Shown here piece after piece: positions 38,190 to 45,700 of a stretch of 64,000 nt of DNA (its first letter is position 1; every line of letters begins with the position of its first letter). The translations under genes and the position numbers were made by a program. Source of the stretch: Pseudokineococcus lusitanus (lineage in GTDB: Bacteria > Actinomycetota > Actinomycetes > Actinomycetales > Quadrisphaeraceae); the NCBI RefSeq assembly GCF_003751265.1, contig NZ_RJKN01000003.1, positions 433,879 to 497,878 of the forward strand, in the 5' to 3' direction. The notes under the pieces are model-generated. The model worked only from the letters and a program-made list of their open reading frames with translations, had not been told where the DNA came from and did not search any database.

Positions 38190-39331
38190 CAGCAGAGCTC
38201 GGTGCCCTCGGCGACGTCGAGCGCGTCGACGCCGTCGACCGGGGTGCCGGCGACGAGCTGGACGCCCGTGTCGACGAAGCTCTTGCCCTCGGTGGGCTCG
38301 GGCGCCTCGCCGCCCCGGGCGAGGTCGGCCACGGCCGCGACGCCCAGGCGCGCCATCTCCACCGGGTACTGCTGCGCCGTCGCGTCGATGAGGCCGTCCT
38401 CGACCGCCGAGACGCCGTCGCAGCCGCCGTCGACGGACACGACGACGACGTCGTCGCGGCCCGCGGCGGCCAGGGCCTGCTGGGCGCCGACGGCCGACAG
38501 CTCGTTGACGGTGTAGACGACGTTGACCGACGGGTCGCGCCGGAGGCAGTTCTCCATGGCCGTGCGGCCGCCGTCCTCGGCGCCCTGCGTCGGCTCGTTG
38601 CAGACGATCGTGTAGTCGCCGCCGGCGCCACCGGTGTACGCGCCGGTCGGCGCCTCGTCGCCCTTGGTCTCCGGGTCGGCGGTGTCGATGCCCATGCCCG
38701 CCAGGAAGCCCTGGTCGCGCTGCCAGTCGACCGAGACGTCGACGTCGTCGAGCAGGTCGAGCATCGCGATGACGGCGGGCTGCCCGTCGAGGCGGGCGGC
38801 CGCGTACTCGCCGATCAGCTCGCCCGCGCGGACGTTGTCCGTGGCGAAGGTGGCGTCGACGACGTCGGCCGGGTCCGGCGGCGTGTCGAGGGCGAGCACG
38901 AGCAGGCCCGCGGCCCGCGCGTCCTCGATCGCCTGGTTGACGCCCGGGCCGTTGGGCGTGATGAGGATGCCGGCGTCGCCGCGCGCGACGGCGTCCTCGA
39001 CCGCCTCGACCTGCCCGGCCTCGTCGGCGTCGCTCGTGCCCGCGGCGAGCGTGAGGTCGACCCCCTCCTCCGCGGCCGCCTCCTGCGCCCCCTCGCGCAT
39101 CGCGACGAAGAAGGGGTTGGAGTCGGTCTTCGTGATGAGCGAGACGCCGATGGTGTCGTCGGCCGCGGCGGGGCCGTCGGTGCCGCCGCAGCCGGCGAGG
39201 ACGAGCGTGCCGGCGGCGAGCACCGCCGCGGCGGCCGTGCTCCGGCGGCGGGCGGCCCGGGTGGTCCCGGTGGTCCCGGTGGTCCCGGGGGTGGCGCGGG
39301 AGGTGGTCGTGCGGGGTGCGGTGGTGCTCAC
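38186..39331 (-). CDS. Sugar-binding lipoprotein, RbsB-like
   Basis: 381 residues from GTG 39331, with caggag upstream. Signal peptide with lipobox LVLAGC; a Thr/Gly-rich tract (TPGTTGTTGTT) precedes the hydrophobic segment. The mature protein is a two-lobe periplasmic binding protein: SLITKTDSNPFFVAMREGAQE, the GILITPNGPGVNQAI hinge region, DDVDVSVDWQRDQGFLAGM and VYTVNELSAVGAQQAL. It captures a monosaccharide for the adjacent CUT2 importer. Divergent from the LacI regulator across an operator palindrome, so its expression is probably sugar-controlled. Confidence 0.9.
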   Translation of the reverse strand: MSTTAPRTTTSRATPGTTGTTGTTRAARRRSTAAAAVLAAGTLVLAGCGGTDGPAAADDTIGVSLITKTDSNPFFVAMREGAQEAAAEEGVDLTLAAGTSDADEAGQVEAVEDAVARGDAGILITPNGPGVNQAIEDARAAGLLVLALDTPPDPADVVDATFATDNVRAGELIGEYAAARLDGQPAVIAMLDLLDDVDVSVDWQRDQGFLAGMGIDTADPETKGDEAPTGAYTGGAGGDYTIVCNEPTQGAEDGGRTAMENCLRRDPSVNVVYTVNELSAVGAQQALAAAGRDDVVVVSVDGGCDGVSAVEDGLIDATAQQYPVEMARLGVAAVADLARGGEAPEPTEGKSFVDTGVQLVAGTPVDGVDALDVAEGTELCW

Positions 39332-39393
39332 GCGGGGGCTCCTGCCGTGGCGCGCCACGGCGCCCGTCGAGGTGTCGGTCTCGGGGTCGGCCT

Positions 39394-39405
39394 GACAACG
39401 TTGTC
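39394..39405. promoter_or_regulatory. LacI-type operator between importer and lacI
   Basis: GACAACGTTGTC is a perfect 12-bp palindrome with the central CG expected of LacI-family operators. It lies in the divergent region between the binding-protein gene and the LacI gene, 60-100 bases from both starts, and probably controls both. Confidence 0.75.
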
Positions 39406-39495
39406 GAGTCCGCCCGCACTGTGCGCGACCGGCTCCCCCGCTGTCAACGCGGCGCGCTCGGCGCCGCCTTGACGACGAGGAGGGTGCTCGTCAGG

Positions 39496-40590
39496 GTGGC
39501 GCGCGTGAGCCCGACGACGGCGCCGGGCGGCGCGCGCCGCCCGACCCTGCGGGACGTCGCCCGCCTCGCGGGCGTCGGCGTCAAGACCGCCTCCCGCGTC
39601 GTCACCGAGGAGGGCGGGGTCTCCCCCGCCAAGGTCGAGGCGGTCCGGGCCGCCGTCGCCGAGCTCGGCTACGTGCCCGACGCCGCCGCCCGCGGGCTGC
39701 GCCGGGGAGACCGGCGGGCGGGGGTCGTCGCCGTCCTTCTCGAGGACCTCTCGAACCCGTTCTCCGCCAGCGTCCTCCGCGCCGTCGAGGACGTCGTGCG
39801 ACCCCGCGGCCTCGTCGTCGTCGCGGGCAGCCTCGACGAGGACCCCGAGCAGGAGCGGCGGCTCGTGCGGGCCGTCCTCGGCCGCCGGACCGACGGCCTC
39901 GTCCTCATGCCCGCGGGCGGCGACCACGGCTGGCTCGCGCGCGAGCTCGAGGCGCCGGGCGGGGCCCTGCTCGGCGGGGTGCTCGGCCGGGCGGTGCCCG
40001 TCGTCTTCGTCGACCGCGCGCCCGTCGGGGTGGTCGCGGACGCCGTCCGCGCCGACGACCGCGACGGCGCGCGCGGCGCCGTCGCCCACCTCGCGGCCGC
40101 GGGGCACCGGCGGGTCGCCCTCCTCGCCGACGACCCGGCGGTCTGGACGGCCCAGGAGCGGCTGGCGGGCTACCGCGACGGCCTCGCGGCGGCGGGCCTG
40201 CCGCCCGACCCCGCGCTGGAGCGGACCGGCCTGCGCTCGGAGGCCGCGGCCGGGGCCGCCGTCCTGGCGCTGCTCGACGCGGACGAGCCGCCGACGGCGC
40301 TCTTCACGGCCCAGCGGCGGCTGACGGCCGGGGCGGTGCGGGCGCTGCTGGCCCGGGGCCGCGAGCGTGACGTCGCCGTCGTCGGCTTCGACGACGTCGC
40401 CTTCGCCGACCTCCTGCGGCCCGCCGTCTCCGTCGTCGCCCAGGACCCCGGCCGGATCGGGGCGCTGGCGGCCGAGCTGCTGCTGCGCCGCCTGGACGGC
40501 GACCGCTCCGCCGCGCAGGACCTCGTCGTCCCGACGCGGCTCGTCCCGCGCGGCTCGGGCGAGCTGCGGCCCGTCGCGGCGGCGCCGTGA
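39496..40590 (+). CDS. LacI-family transcriptional regulator
   Basis: 364 residues from GTG 39496; GTG 39484 and 39505 are alternatives. The N-terminal helix-turn-helix reads TLRDVARLAGVGVKTASRVV followed by the hinge helix (VRAAVAELGYVPDAAARGLR). The C-terminal effector domain has VAVLLEDLSNPFSASVLRAVEDV and VVGFDDVAFADLLRPAVSVV. It is divergent from the RbsB-like operon and a perfect GACAACGTTGTC palindrome lies between, so it probably represses the importer and senses its sugar. A methyltransferase overlaps its stop. Confidence 0.92.
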   Translation: MARVSPTTAPGGARRPTLRDVARLAGVGVKTASRVVTEEGGVSPAKVEAVRAAVAELGYVPDAAARGLRRGDRRAGVVAVLLEDLSNPFSASVLRAVEDVVRPRGLVVVAGSLDEDPEQERRLVRAVLGRRTDGLVLMPAGGDHGWLARELEAPGGALLGGVLGRAVPVVFVDRAPVGVVADAVRADDRDGARGAVAHLAAAGHRRVALLADDPAVWTAQERLAGYRDGLAAAGLPPDPALERTGLRSEAAAGAAVLALLDADEPPTALFTAQRRLTAGAVRALLARGRERDVAVVGFDDVAFADLLRPAVSVVAQDPGRIGALAAELLLRRLDGDRSAAQDLVVPTRLVPRGSGELRPVAAAP

Positions 40591-41246
40591 CGCCCCCGGC
40601 CGACCGGCCCGGCGCCGGCGTCGCCTCCTGGGACGAGCGGCACGCGCGTCGTGGGGCGCCCGGGACGCCGCACGCCGTCGTCGACGCCGTCACGGCCGGC
40701 CTCGTCCCGGGGCGGGCGGTCGACCTCGCCTGCGGGGCAGGCCGTCACGCGCTGCTGCTCGCCGGCCGCGGGTGGGCCGTCGACGCCGTCGACACCTCGG
40801 CGGAGGGGCTCGCGGTGGGCGGCCGGGCCGTCGGCGGGGACCGCGTGCGGTGGCACCGGGCGGACGCCGTGACGTGGCTGCGGGCGCTCGCGCCGGGCTC
40901 GGCGGACCTCGTCCTCGTCGCCTTCGCCATGCTGCCGGGCGTCGTGACCGCCGCCGCCGGGGCGCTGGCCGGGGGCGGGCACCTGCTCGTCGTCGGCCAC
41001 GCGGCCGAGGACGCGGGGCGGCCGGGCACGCCGCGGGACGTGCGGCTGCTCCACGACGTCGCGTCCCTCGCCGACGAGGCCCGGGGCGCCGGCCTCGCGG
41101 TCGTGCGCGCCGACGTCGTCGGCCGGGGGGCCGGCGAGGAGCGCCGGCACGACGCGGTGCTGCTGGCCCGCCGCCCCGCGCCCGGACCGGGGGCGGAGGG
41201 CGGCGCGGGTCAGTCCTCGGCGGAGGGGACGTCGGCCGGGTCGTAG
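40587..41246 (+). CDS. SAM-dependent methyltransferase, class I
   Basis: 219 residues, GTG 40587 overlapping the lacI stop (GTGA). SAM-binding motif I is VDLACGAGRHALLLA near residue 43, with the acidic end of strand 2 in VDAVDTSAEGL and motif III-like ADLVLVAFAMLPG. The start SWDERHARRGAPG resembles the TehB/SAM methyltransferase group. The target is unknown. Ends with a disordered Ser/Gly/Ala tail that overlaps the last bases of the opposite-strand small acidic protein. Confidence 0.75.
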   Translation: MTPPADRPGAGVASWDERHARRGAPGTPHAVVDAVTAGLVPGRAVDLACGAGRHALLLAGRGWAVDAVDTSAEGLAVGGRAVGGDRVRWHRADAVTWLRALAPGSADLVLVAFAMLPGVVTAAAGALAGGGHLLVVGHAAEDAGRPGTPRDVRLLHDVASLADEARGAGLAVVRADVVGRGAGEERRHDAVLLARRPAPGPGAEGGAGQSSAEGTSAGS

Positions 41247-41419
41247 CCGTCGCCGGTCGCGCCCGCCTGCTCGCCCGCGTCGGCGCGGAGGGCCGCCTCC
41301 TCGCGCTCGGCGCGGTGGTCCAGCGCCTCGGCGTCGAGGTGGGGCGCCTTGCCGTGCTCCTGGCGGTCGCGGACCGCGGGGACGGTGGGCTGCAGCGGGT
41401 CGGGGGTGCTCTCGCTCAT
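41210..41419 (-). CDS. Small acidic protein of unknown function
   Basis: 69 residues from ATG 41419 (MSESTPDPLQPT), likely leaderless since a TAGCGT box lies about nine bases upstream. It is hydrophilic, rich in Asp, Glu, Ala and His, with no membrane segment, and ends DPADVPSAED. The composition, including Gln and His, is unlike a chance frame. It overlaps the tail of the methyltransferase gene on the other strand by 37 bp. Not recognised; perhaps a disordered protein. Confidence 0.55.
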   Translation of the reverse strand: MSESTPDPLQPTVPAVRDRQEHGKAPHLDAEALDHRAEREEAALRADAGEQAGATGDGYDPADVPSAED

Positions 41420-41461
41420 CACCCGACGCTACGTCCGCCGTCGCCGCGGGGCCTCCCAGCC

Positions 41462-41528
41462 GCACGCCCACTTCGCTGCCGAAGTCGGCGTCAGAGGCCC
41501 TTGCACGCCCACTCCGCTGCCGAAGTCG
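41462..41528. repeat. Two-copy 26-bp hairpin repeat, 41-bp period (array A)
   Basis: Copies at 41462-41487 and 41503-41528 differ by one base. Each has gcacgcccac followed by the palindromic core acttcgctgccgaagt (second copy actccgctgccgaagt). The start-to-start distance is exactly 41 bp, with a 15-bp spacer. Confidence 0.8.
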
Positions 41529-41588
41529 TCCACCCGGGCCCGAGCGCCCACGGACGCCGACGTGGGCACCGACGGGGCGGCCCCGTCG

Positions 41589-42989
41589 TCAGCCGGCGAC
41601 GTGCGCCAGCAGGTCGGCGCGGGTCAGCACGCCCGCCGGCTTGCCGTCGACGACGACGAGCAGCGCGTCCGAGCGCTGCAGCGCCTGCCGGGCCGCCGTC
41701 GCCGGCTCGCTGCCGCCGATGCGCGGGAGCGGGGCGGCCATGTGCCGCGAGACGGGGTCGGTGAGCTGGGCCGCGCCGGAGAAGACGGCGTCGAGGAGGT
41801 CGCGCTCGCCCACCGCGCCGACGACCTCGCCGATGACGACGGGCGGCTCCGAGGACACGACGGGCATCTGCGAGACGCCGTACTCGTGGAGGATCTCGAC
41901 GGCGTCGCGCACCGTCTCGCCGGGGTGGGTGTGGACGAGCGCGGGGAGGTCGCCGGACTTGGCGCGGAGGACGTCGGCCACCGTGGCGCCGTCCGTGCTC
42001 GCCGCCACCCCGCCCGGGCCGTCGGTCGAGAAGCCGTAGCTGCGCATCCACCGGTCGTCGAAGATCTTGGCGAGGTAGCCGCGGCCGGAGTCGGGCAGGA
42101 GGACGACGAGGACGTCGTCGGGACCGAGGTCGCGGGCGACCTGCAGCGCGCCGACGACGGCCATGCCGCAGGAGCCGCCGACGAGCAGCCCCTCCTCGCG
42201 CGCCAGCCGCCGCGTCATGGCGAAGGCCTCCGCGTCGGAGACGGCGACGATGCGGTCGGGCACCGACGGGTCGTAGGCGCGCGGCCACATGTCCTCGCCG
42301 ACGCCCTCGACGAGGTAGGGGCGGCCGCTGCCGCCGGAGTAGACGGAGCCCTCGGGGTCGACGCCGACGACGGTGACGGGTCCGCCGTCGCGGTCGGCCG
42401 AGACCTCCTTCAGGTAGCGGCCCGTGCCGGTGATGGTGCCGCCGGTGCCGACGCCCGCGACGAAGTGGGTGAGGCGGCCGTCGGTGTCGGTCCAGATCTC
42501 CGGGCCGGTCGTCTCGTAGTGGCTGCGCGGGCCGTTGACGTTGGAGTACTGGTCCGGCTTCCAGCCGCCGGGGCGCTCCGCGGCGATCCGGTCGCTCACC
42601 GAGTAGTACGACTCGGGGTGGTCCGGCGGCACGGCGGTGGGGCAGACGACGACCTCGGCGCCGTAGGCCCGCAGGACCGCGCGCTTCTCCTCGCCGACCT
42701 TGTCCGGCACGACGAAGACGCACGAGTAGCCGCGCTGCTGGGCGACGAGCGCGAGCCCGACCCCGGTGTTGCCCGACGTCGGCTCGACGATGGTGCCGCC
42801 GGGGCGCAGCTCGCCCGAGGCCTCCGCGGCGTCGACCATCCGCACGGCGATCCGGTCCTTCACCGACCCGCCGGGGTTGAGGTACTCCACCTTCGCGAGC
42901 ACCGTCGGGGCGAGGCCCTCGGTGACGCGGGAGAGACGGACGAGCGGCGTGCCGCCCACGAGGTCGACGACGGACTCGGCGTAGCGCAC
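41589..42989 (-). CDS. cbs: Cystathionine beta-synthase
   Basis: 466 residues from GTG 42989, after gggagga. It condenses serine and homocysteine into cystathionine. The PLP domain has YLNPGGSVKDRIAV (Schiff-base Lys near 45), PTSGNTGVGLALVAQQRGY and GVGTGGTITGTGRYLKE. The C-terminus holds two CBS regulatory domains (from about residue 340), including VSQMPVVSSEPPVVIGEVVG. With the metB-like enzyme it makes the transsulfuration pair. Serine/threonine-like features cannot exclude O-acetylserine use, but the size and CBS domains fit Cbs (Rv1077 position in mycobacteria). Confidence 0.93.
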   Translation of the reverse strand: MRYAESVVDLVGGTPLVRLSRVTEGLAPTVLAKVEYLNPGGSVKDRIAVRMVDAAEASGELRPGGTIVEPTSGNTGVGLALVAQQRGYSCVFVVPDKVGEEKRAVLRAYGAEVVVCPTAVPPDHPESYYSVSDRIAAERPGGWKPDQYSNVNGPRSHYETTGPEIWTDTDGRLTHFVAGVGTGGTITGTGRYLKEVSADRDGGPVTVVGVDPEGSVYSGGSGRPYLVEGVGEDMWPRAYDPSVPDRIVAVSDAEAFAMTRRLAREEGLLVGGSCGMAVVGALQVARDLGPDDVLVVLLPDSGRGYLAKIFDDRWMRSYGFSTDGPGGVAASTDGATVADVLRAKSGDLPALVHTHPGETVRDAVEILHEYGVSQMPVVSSEPPVVIGEVVGAVGERDLLDAVFSGAAQLTDPVSRHMAAPLPRIGGSEPATAARQALQRSDALLVVVDGKPAGVLTRADLLAHVAG

Positions 42990-43125
42990 GGCCCGATCCT
43001 CCCACCCCGGCGACGGCGGGCCGCCCCGCCCGTCCGGCCGCCCCTCCTCCGGCCCGGGCGCGAGCAGGGCACAGTGGGTGCCCGAGGCACGGGCGCACGC
43101 GCCCGGGAGGACGAGGAGGACGTCG

Positions 43126-44079
43126 GTGACGAGGGCGAGCAGGGCGCGGCGGCTGGCGACGGCCGCGGCCTACGGCGGCGGCGGGCTCACGCTCCTGGGG
43201 ACCCTGGCCGTGGGGACGCTCGCCGTCGAGGCCCGGCTGGCGCGGCGCTGGGTGGGGCGGCCGTTCGGCGAGGCGGGGCCCGACGCCGACGGGACGTACG
43301 GCGACGGCGACGGCCCGCCGCTCGTCCTCGGCGTCCTCGGCGACTCCGCCGCGGACGGGCTCGGGGCCGAGACCCCCGACCAGACGCCGGGGGCCGTCGT
43401 CGCCCGCGGCCTCGCCGCCGTGTCCGGCCGGCCGGTCCGCCTCGTCGGGCGGTCCCGGGTGGGCGCCGACTCCCACGACCTCGACCGCCAGGCCCGCCGA
43501 CTCCTCGCGGAGGTGGTGCCGGACGTCGTCGTCGTGGTCGTCGGCGCCAACGACGTCACGCACCGCGTGCCCCCGGCCGACGCCGTCGGCCTCCTCGGCG
43601 ACGCCGTCCGGCTGCTCCGGGGCGCCGGGTGCCAGGTGGTCGTGGGCACGTGCCCCGACCTCGGCGTCGTCGAGCCCGTCGCGCAGCCGCTGCGGGGCCT
43701 GGCGCGGCGGTGGTCGCGCGAGCTGGCGGCGGCGCAGACGGTCGCCGTCGTCGAGGCCGGCGGGCGCTCCGTGTCGCTCGGCGACCTCCTCGGCCCGACC
43801 TTCGGCGCCGCCCCCGCGGAGATGTTCAGCGCCGACGGCTTCCACCCCTCGCCCGCCGGCTACGCCCGGGTGGCCGCGGCGCTGCTGCCCGCCGTGGCGG
43901 CGTCGCTCGGCGTGTGGCCCGAGGACCCGACGCCGGGCACGGGCCGCTCCGCCCGCGTCGTCCCCGTGGACCAGGCCGCGGCCGCGGCGTCGCTCGAGCC
44001 GGGCACCGAGGTCGAGCAGGCGCCCCACCACGGCGTCGCGGGCCGCTGGGCGCGGCTACGGCGCCGCGCCGAGCGCTGA
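43126..44079 (+). CDS. Secreted SGNH/GDSL hydrolase
   Basis: 317 residues from GTG 43126, about six bases after aggagga. A signal or anchor helix (GGGGLTLLGTLAVGTLAVEA) precedes the SGNH core. Catalytic blocks are block I GVLGDSAADGLGA (Ser near 80), block III VVGANDVTH and block V DGFHPSPAGYA (Asp-His). It is predicted to cleave an ester on an envelope lipid or glycan outside the cell. An SGNH protein lies near cbs in mycobacteria (Rv1075c), matching the backbone order. Confidence 0.88.
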   Translation: MTRASRARRLATAAAYGGGGLTLLGTLAVGTLAVEARLARRWVGRPFGEAGPDADGTYGDGDGPPLVLGVLGDSAADGLGAETPDQTPGAVVARGLAAVSGRPVRLVGRSRVGADSHDLDRQARRLLAEVVPDVVVVVVGANDVTHRVPPADAVGLLGDAVRLLRGAGCQVVVGTCPDLGVVEPVAQPLRGLARRWSRELAAAQTVAVVEAGGRSVSLGDLLGPTFGAAPAEMFSADGFHPSPAGYARVAAALLPAVAASLGVWPEDPTPGTGRSARVVPVDQAAAAASLEPGTEVEQAPHHGVAGRWARLRRRAER

Positions 44080-44083
44080 GGAC

Positions 44084-44193
44084 CCCGACGACGAGCAGAC
44101 GCCCGTCCGCACCGGGAGCGACCTCCCGACGACGAACAGGCGCCCGTTCGCGTCCGAGACGGCGTCCCGACGACGAACAGGCGCCCGTTCGCG
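44084..44193. repeat. Three-copy 28-bp hairpin repeat, 41-bp period (array B)
   Basis: Copies begin at 44084, 44125 and 44166, exactly 41 bp apart. Copies 2 and 3 are identical over 28 bp: cccgacga followed by the near-palindrome cgaacaggcgcccgttcg and ending cg. Copy 1 is diverged (cgagcagacgcccgtccg). The 13-bp spacers differ. Spacers are too short for CRISPR. Confidence 0.85.
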
Positions 44194-44260
44194 CCGGACG
44201 TCCGGCTCGGGCGGCGGCGGCGACGTCACGTCCACGAGGCCGTGGGGCAGGCGCAGAGCG

Positions 44261-44638
44261 TCAGAGCGCGCGGCGCAGCGCCACGAGGCGCTCGTGCAGG
44301 CGCGCGGCGACGGCGTCGTCGTCCGGGCCCGCGGCGGCGAGGAGGTCCCCGGCGAGGACGGCGAGCTGGTCGCCGGCGGCGTGGGGGCCGAGCGCGGGGA
44401 CCGCGCGGCGGGGCTCGCCGGCGAGGTCGGCGGCGTCGTCGGCCAGCTCCTGGAGCAGGGCGCGGACGCGCTCCAGCGGCGTCGGCCCCGGCTCGCCGGC
44501 GACGACCTCGGCCCCCACGTGGGTCGGGCCCGGCCGCACGAGGCGGCCGGGCCCGAGGGCGGCGAGACGGTCCCGGCAGCGGCCCAGCTCGCGCCGGGCC
44601 GCCTCGACCGTCTCGCCGCGGGCGGCGGGAGTGGTCAC
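44261..44638 (-). CDS. Hypothetical protein downstream of the Bax inhibitor gene
   Basis: 125 residues from GTG 44638, overlapping the Bax-inhibitor stop by four bases. Mostly helical by composition, with Leu/Ala/Arg-rich segments (TVEAARRELGRCRDRLAAL and LLQELADDAADLAG) that could form a coiled coil. No signal peptide, membrane segment or known motif. The overlap suggests co-translation with the membrane protein, but the role is unknown. Codon use fits its neighbours. Confidence 0.6.
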   Translation of the reverse strand: MTTPAARGETVEAARRELGRCRDRLAALGPGRLVRPGPTHVGAEVVAGEPGPTPLERVRALLQELADDAADLAGEPRRAVPALGPHAAGDQLAVLAGDLLAAAGPDDDAVAARLHERLVALRRAL

Positions 44639-45480
44639 TCCCCGCCGCGGAGGATCGAGAGCAGACGCAGCATCTCGACGTACAGCCACACGAGCGTCGT
44701 GACGAGCCCGAAGGCCGCCCGCCACGCGTACGGCTGCGGCAGGCCGTTCTTCACGCCCTGCTCGATGAAGTCGAAGTCGAGGATGAGCATGAGCGACGCG
44801 AGGGACACGCCGACGAGGCCGATGATCCAGCCGAACGGCGAGCTGAACGCGCTCACGCCGCCGAAGAGGGCGAAGCCGAGGTTGATGAGCAGGAACACGC
44901 CGTACCCGATGACGGCGATGAACATGAACTTCTGGAACTTCGGCGTCGCCCGGATGAGCTTGGTCTTGTAGGCGACGAGCATGGCCGCGAAGGCGCCGAG
45001 GGTGCCGACGACCGCCTGGGCGACGATGCCGCCCCACATGGTCTCGAAGGCCTGGCTGATGCCGCCGAGCGCGGCGCCGACGAGCACCGCGTAGGCGAAC
45101 ATCGCGCCGACGCGGACCTTCTTCGAGAAGGAGATGAAGAAGGAGAGGCCGACCGCGACCAGCATGGCCGGCAGGGCCAGCCCGAGGGCGGTGCCCGGCT
45201 CGGTCAGCGTCCAGACCGCCGCCGCCGAGACGACGAGGGCGGAGAAGAGGGCCCCGGTGCGGACCACGACGTCGTCGTAGGTCATGCGCCCGGTCTGCGC
45301 GCCGCCGGCGGAGGGCTGCGCGTACATCTCCTGCAGCTGCTCCGGCGTGACGTCCTGGCCGGCGCCCGAGCCGCCCCACCGCGGCGCCTGGCCGCCGCTG
45401 CGGCGGTCGGTGTCGAAGCTCGCGTAGCCGCCCTGGGCGAACGCCCGGTCGTTGCGGAACGCGGGGTTGTGGCTCTGCAT
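44635..45480 (-). CDS. Bax inhibitor-1/YccA-family membrane protein
   Basis: 281 residues with seven predicted membrane helices after a 75-residue Gln/Gly-rich cytoplasmic start. Family hallmarks: MTYDDVVVRTGALFSAL, FISFSKKVRVGAMFAYAVLVGAALGGIS and, near the end, SLMLILDFDFIEQGVKNGLPQPYAW, followed by VWLYVEMLRLLSILRGGE. Bacterial members are implicated in membrane stress and calcium or ion permeability, but their roles vary. ATG start after aggag. Confidence 0.92.
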   Translation of the reverse strand: MQSHNPAFRNDRAFAQGGYASFDTDRRSGGQAPRWGGSGAGQDVTPEQLQEMYAQPSAGGAQTGRMTYDDVVVRTGALFSALVVSAAAVWTLTEPGTALGLALPAMLVAVGLSFFISFSKKVRVGAMFAYAVLVGAALGGISQAFETMWGGIVAQAVVGTLGAFAAMLVAYKTKLIRATPKFQKFMFIAVIGYGVFLLINLGFALFGGVSAFSSPFGWIIGLVGVSLASLMLILDFDFIEQGVKNGLPQPYAWRAAFGLVTTLVWLYVEMLRLLSILRGGE

Positions 45481-45626
45481 GGGACTCCTGTCTCGAGAGC
45501 GGGACGGGTGGAGGCCACCCGTACGAGGACGTAACGCCGTCCGCCGCGCAGGGGTTCCCGCCCGTCACCCGCTCGCCGCACCGCCCACGGCGACCGGTGG
45601 CCGGCCGTGGTGGGCGGCCCGACGCG

Positions 45627-45700
45627 TACCCCCGACGGGAGTCGAACCCGCACCGTGAGCGCTTTTAAGGCGCCTGCCTCTGCCGTTGGGCCACGGGGGC
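45627..45700 (-). tRNA. Class I tRNA with UAA anticodon (tRNA-Leu-like)
   Basis: The minus strand folds as a cloverleaf of 74 nt without an encoded CCA. Acceptor GCCCCCG/CGGGGGT (closing pair G1-U72), U8, D-arm with GG in the loop, anticodon stem GGCGC/GCGCU enclosing the loop CUUAAAA, six-nucleotide variable loop CACGGU, T-arm GCGGG-UUCGACU-CCCGU and discriminator A. The anticodon is UAA, reading UUA (Leu). The loop matches the CUUAAAA loop of bldA-type tRNAs, but the variable arm is short, whereas bacterial leucine tRNAs are normally class II. Could be functional, specialised or a pseudo-tRNA. The upstream glycosylase gene ends in its anticodon. Confidence 0.8.

Noticed and set aside
44084..44193. 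CRISPR array
   Set aside because: Repeats are 28 bp but spacers only 13 bp; no cas genes and only three copies. Kept as a hairpin repeat array.
44125..44193. SOS boxes in the cgaac...gttcg repeats
   Set aside because: The spacing between CGAAC and GTTCG is 8, not 4, and there is no target gene in position.
45627..45700. tRNA-Lys on the plus strand (cuuuuaa loop)
   Set aside because: The T-arm GTTCGA and D-loop GG are in correct order only on the minus strand.
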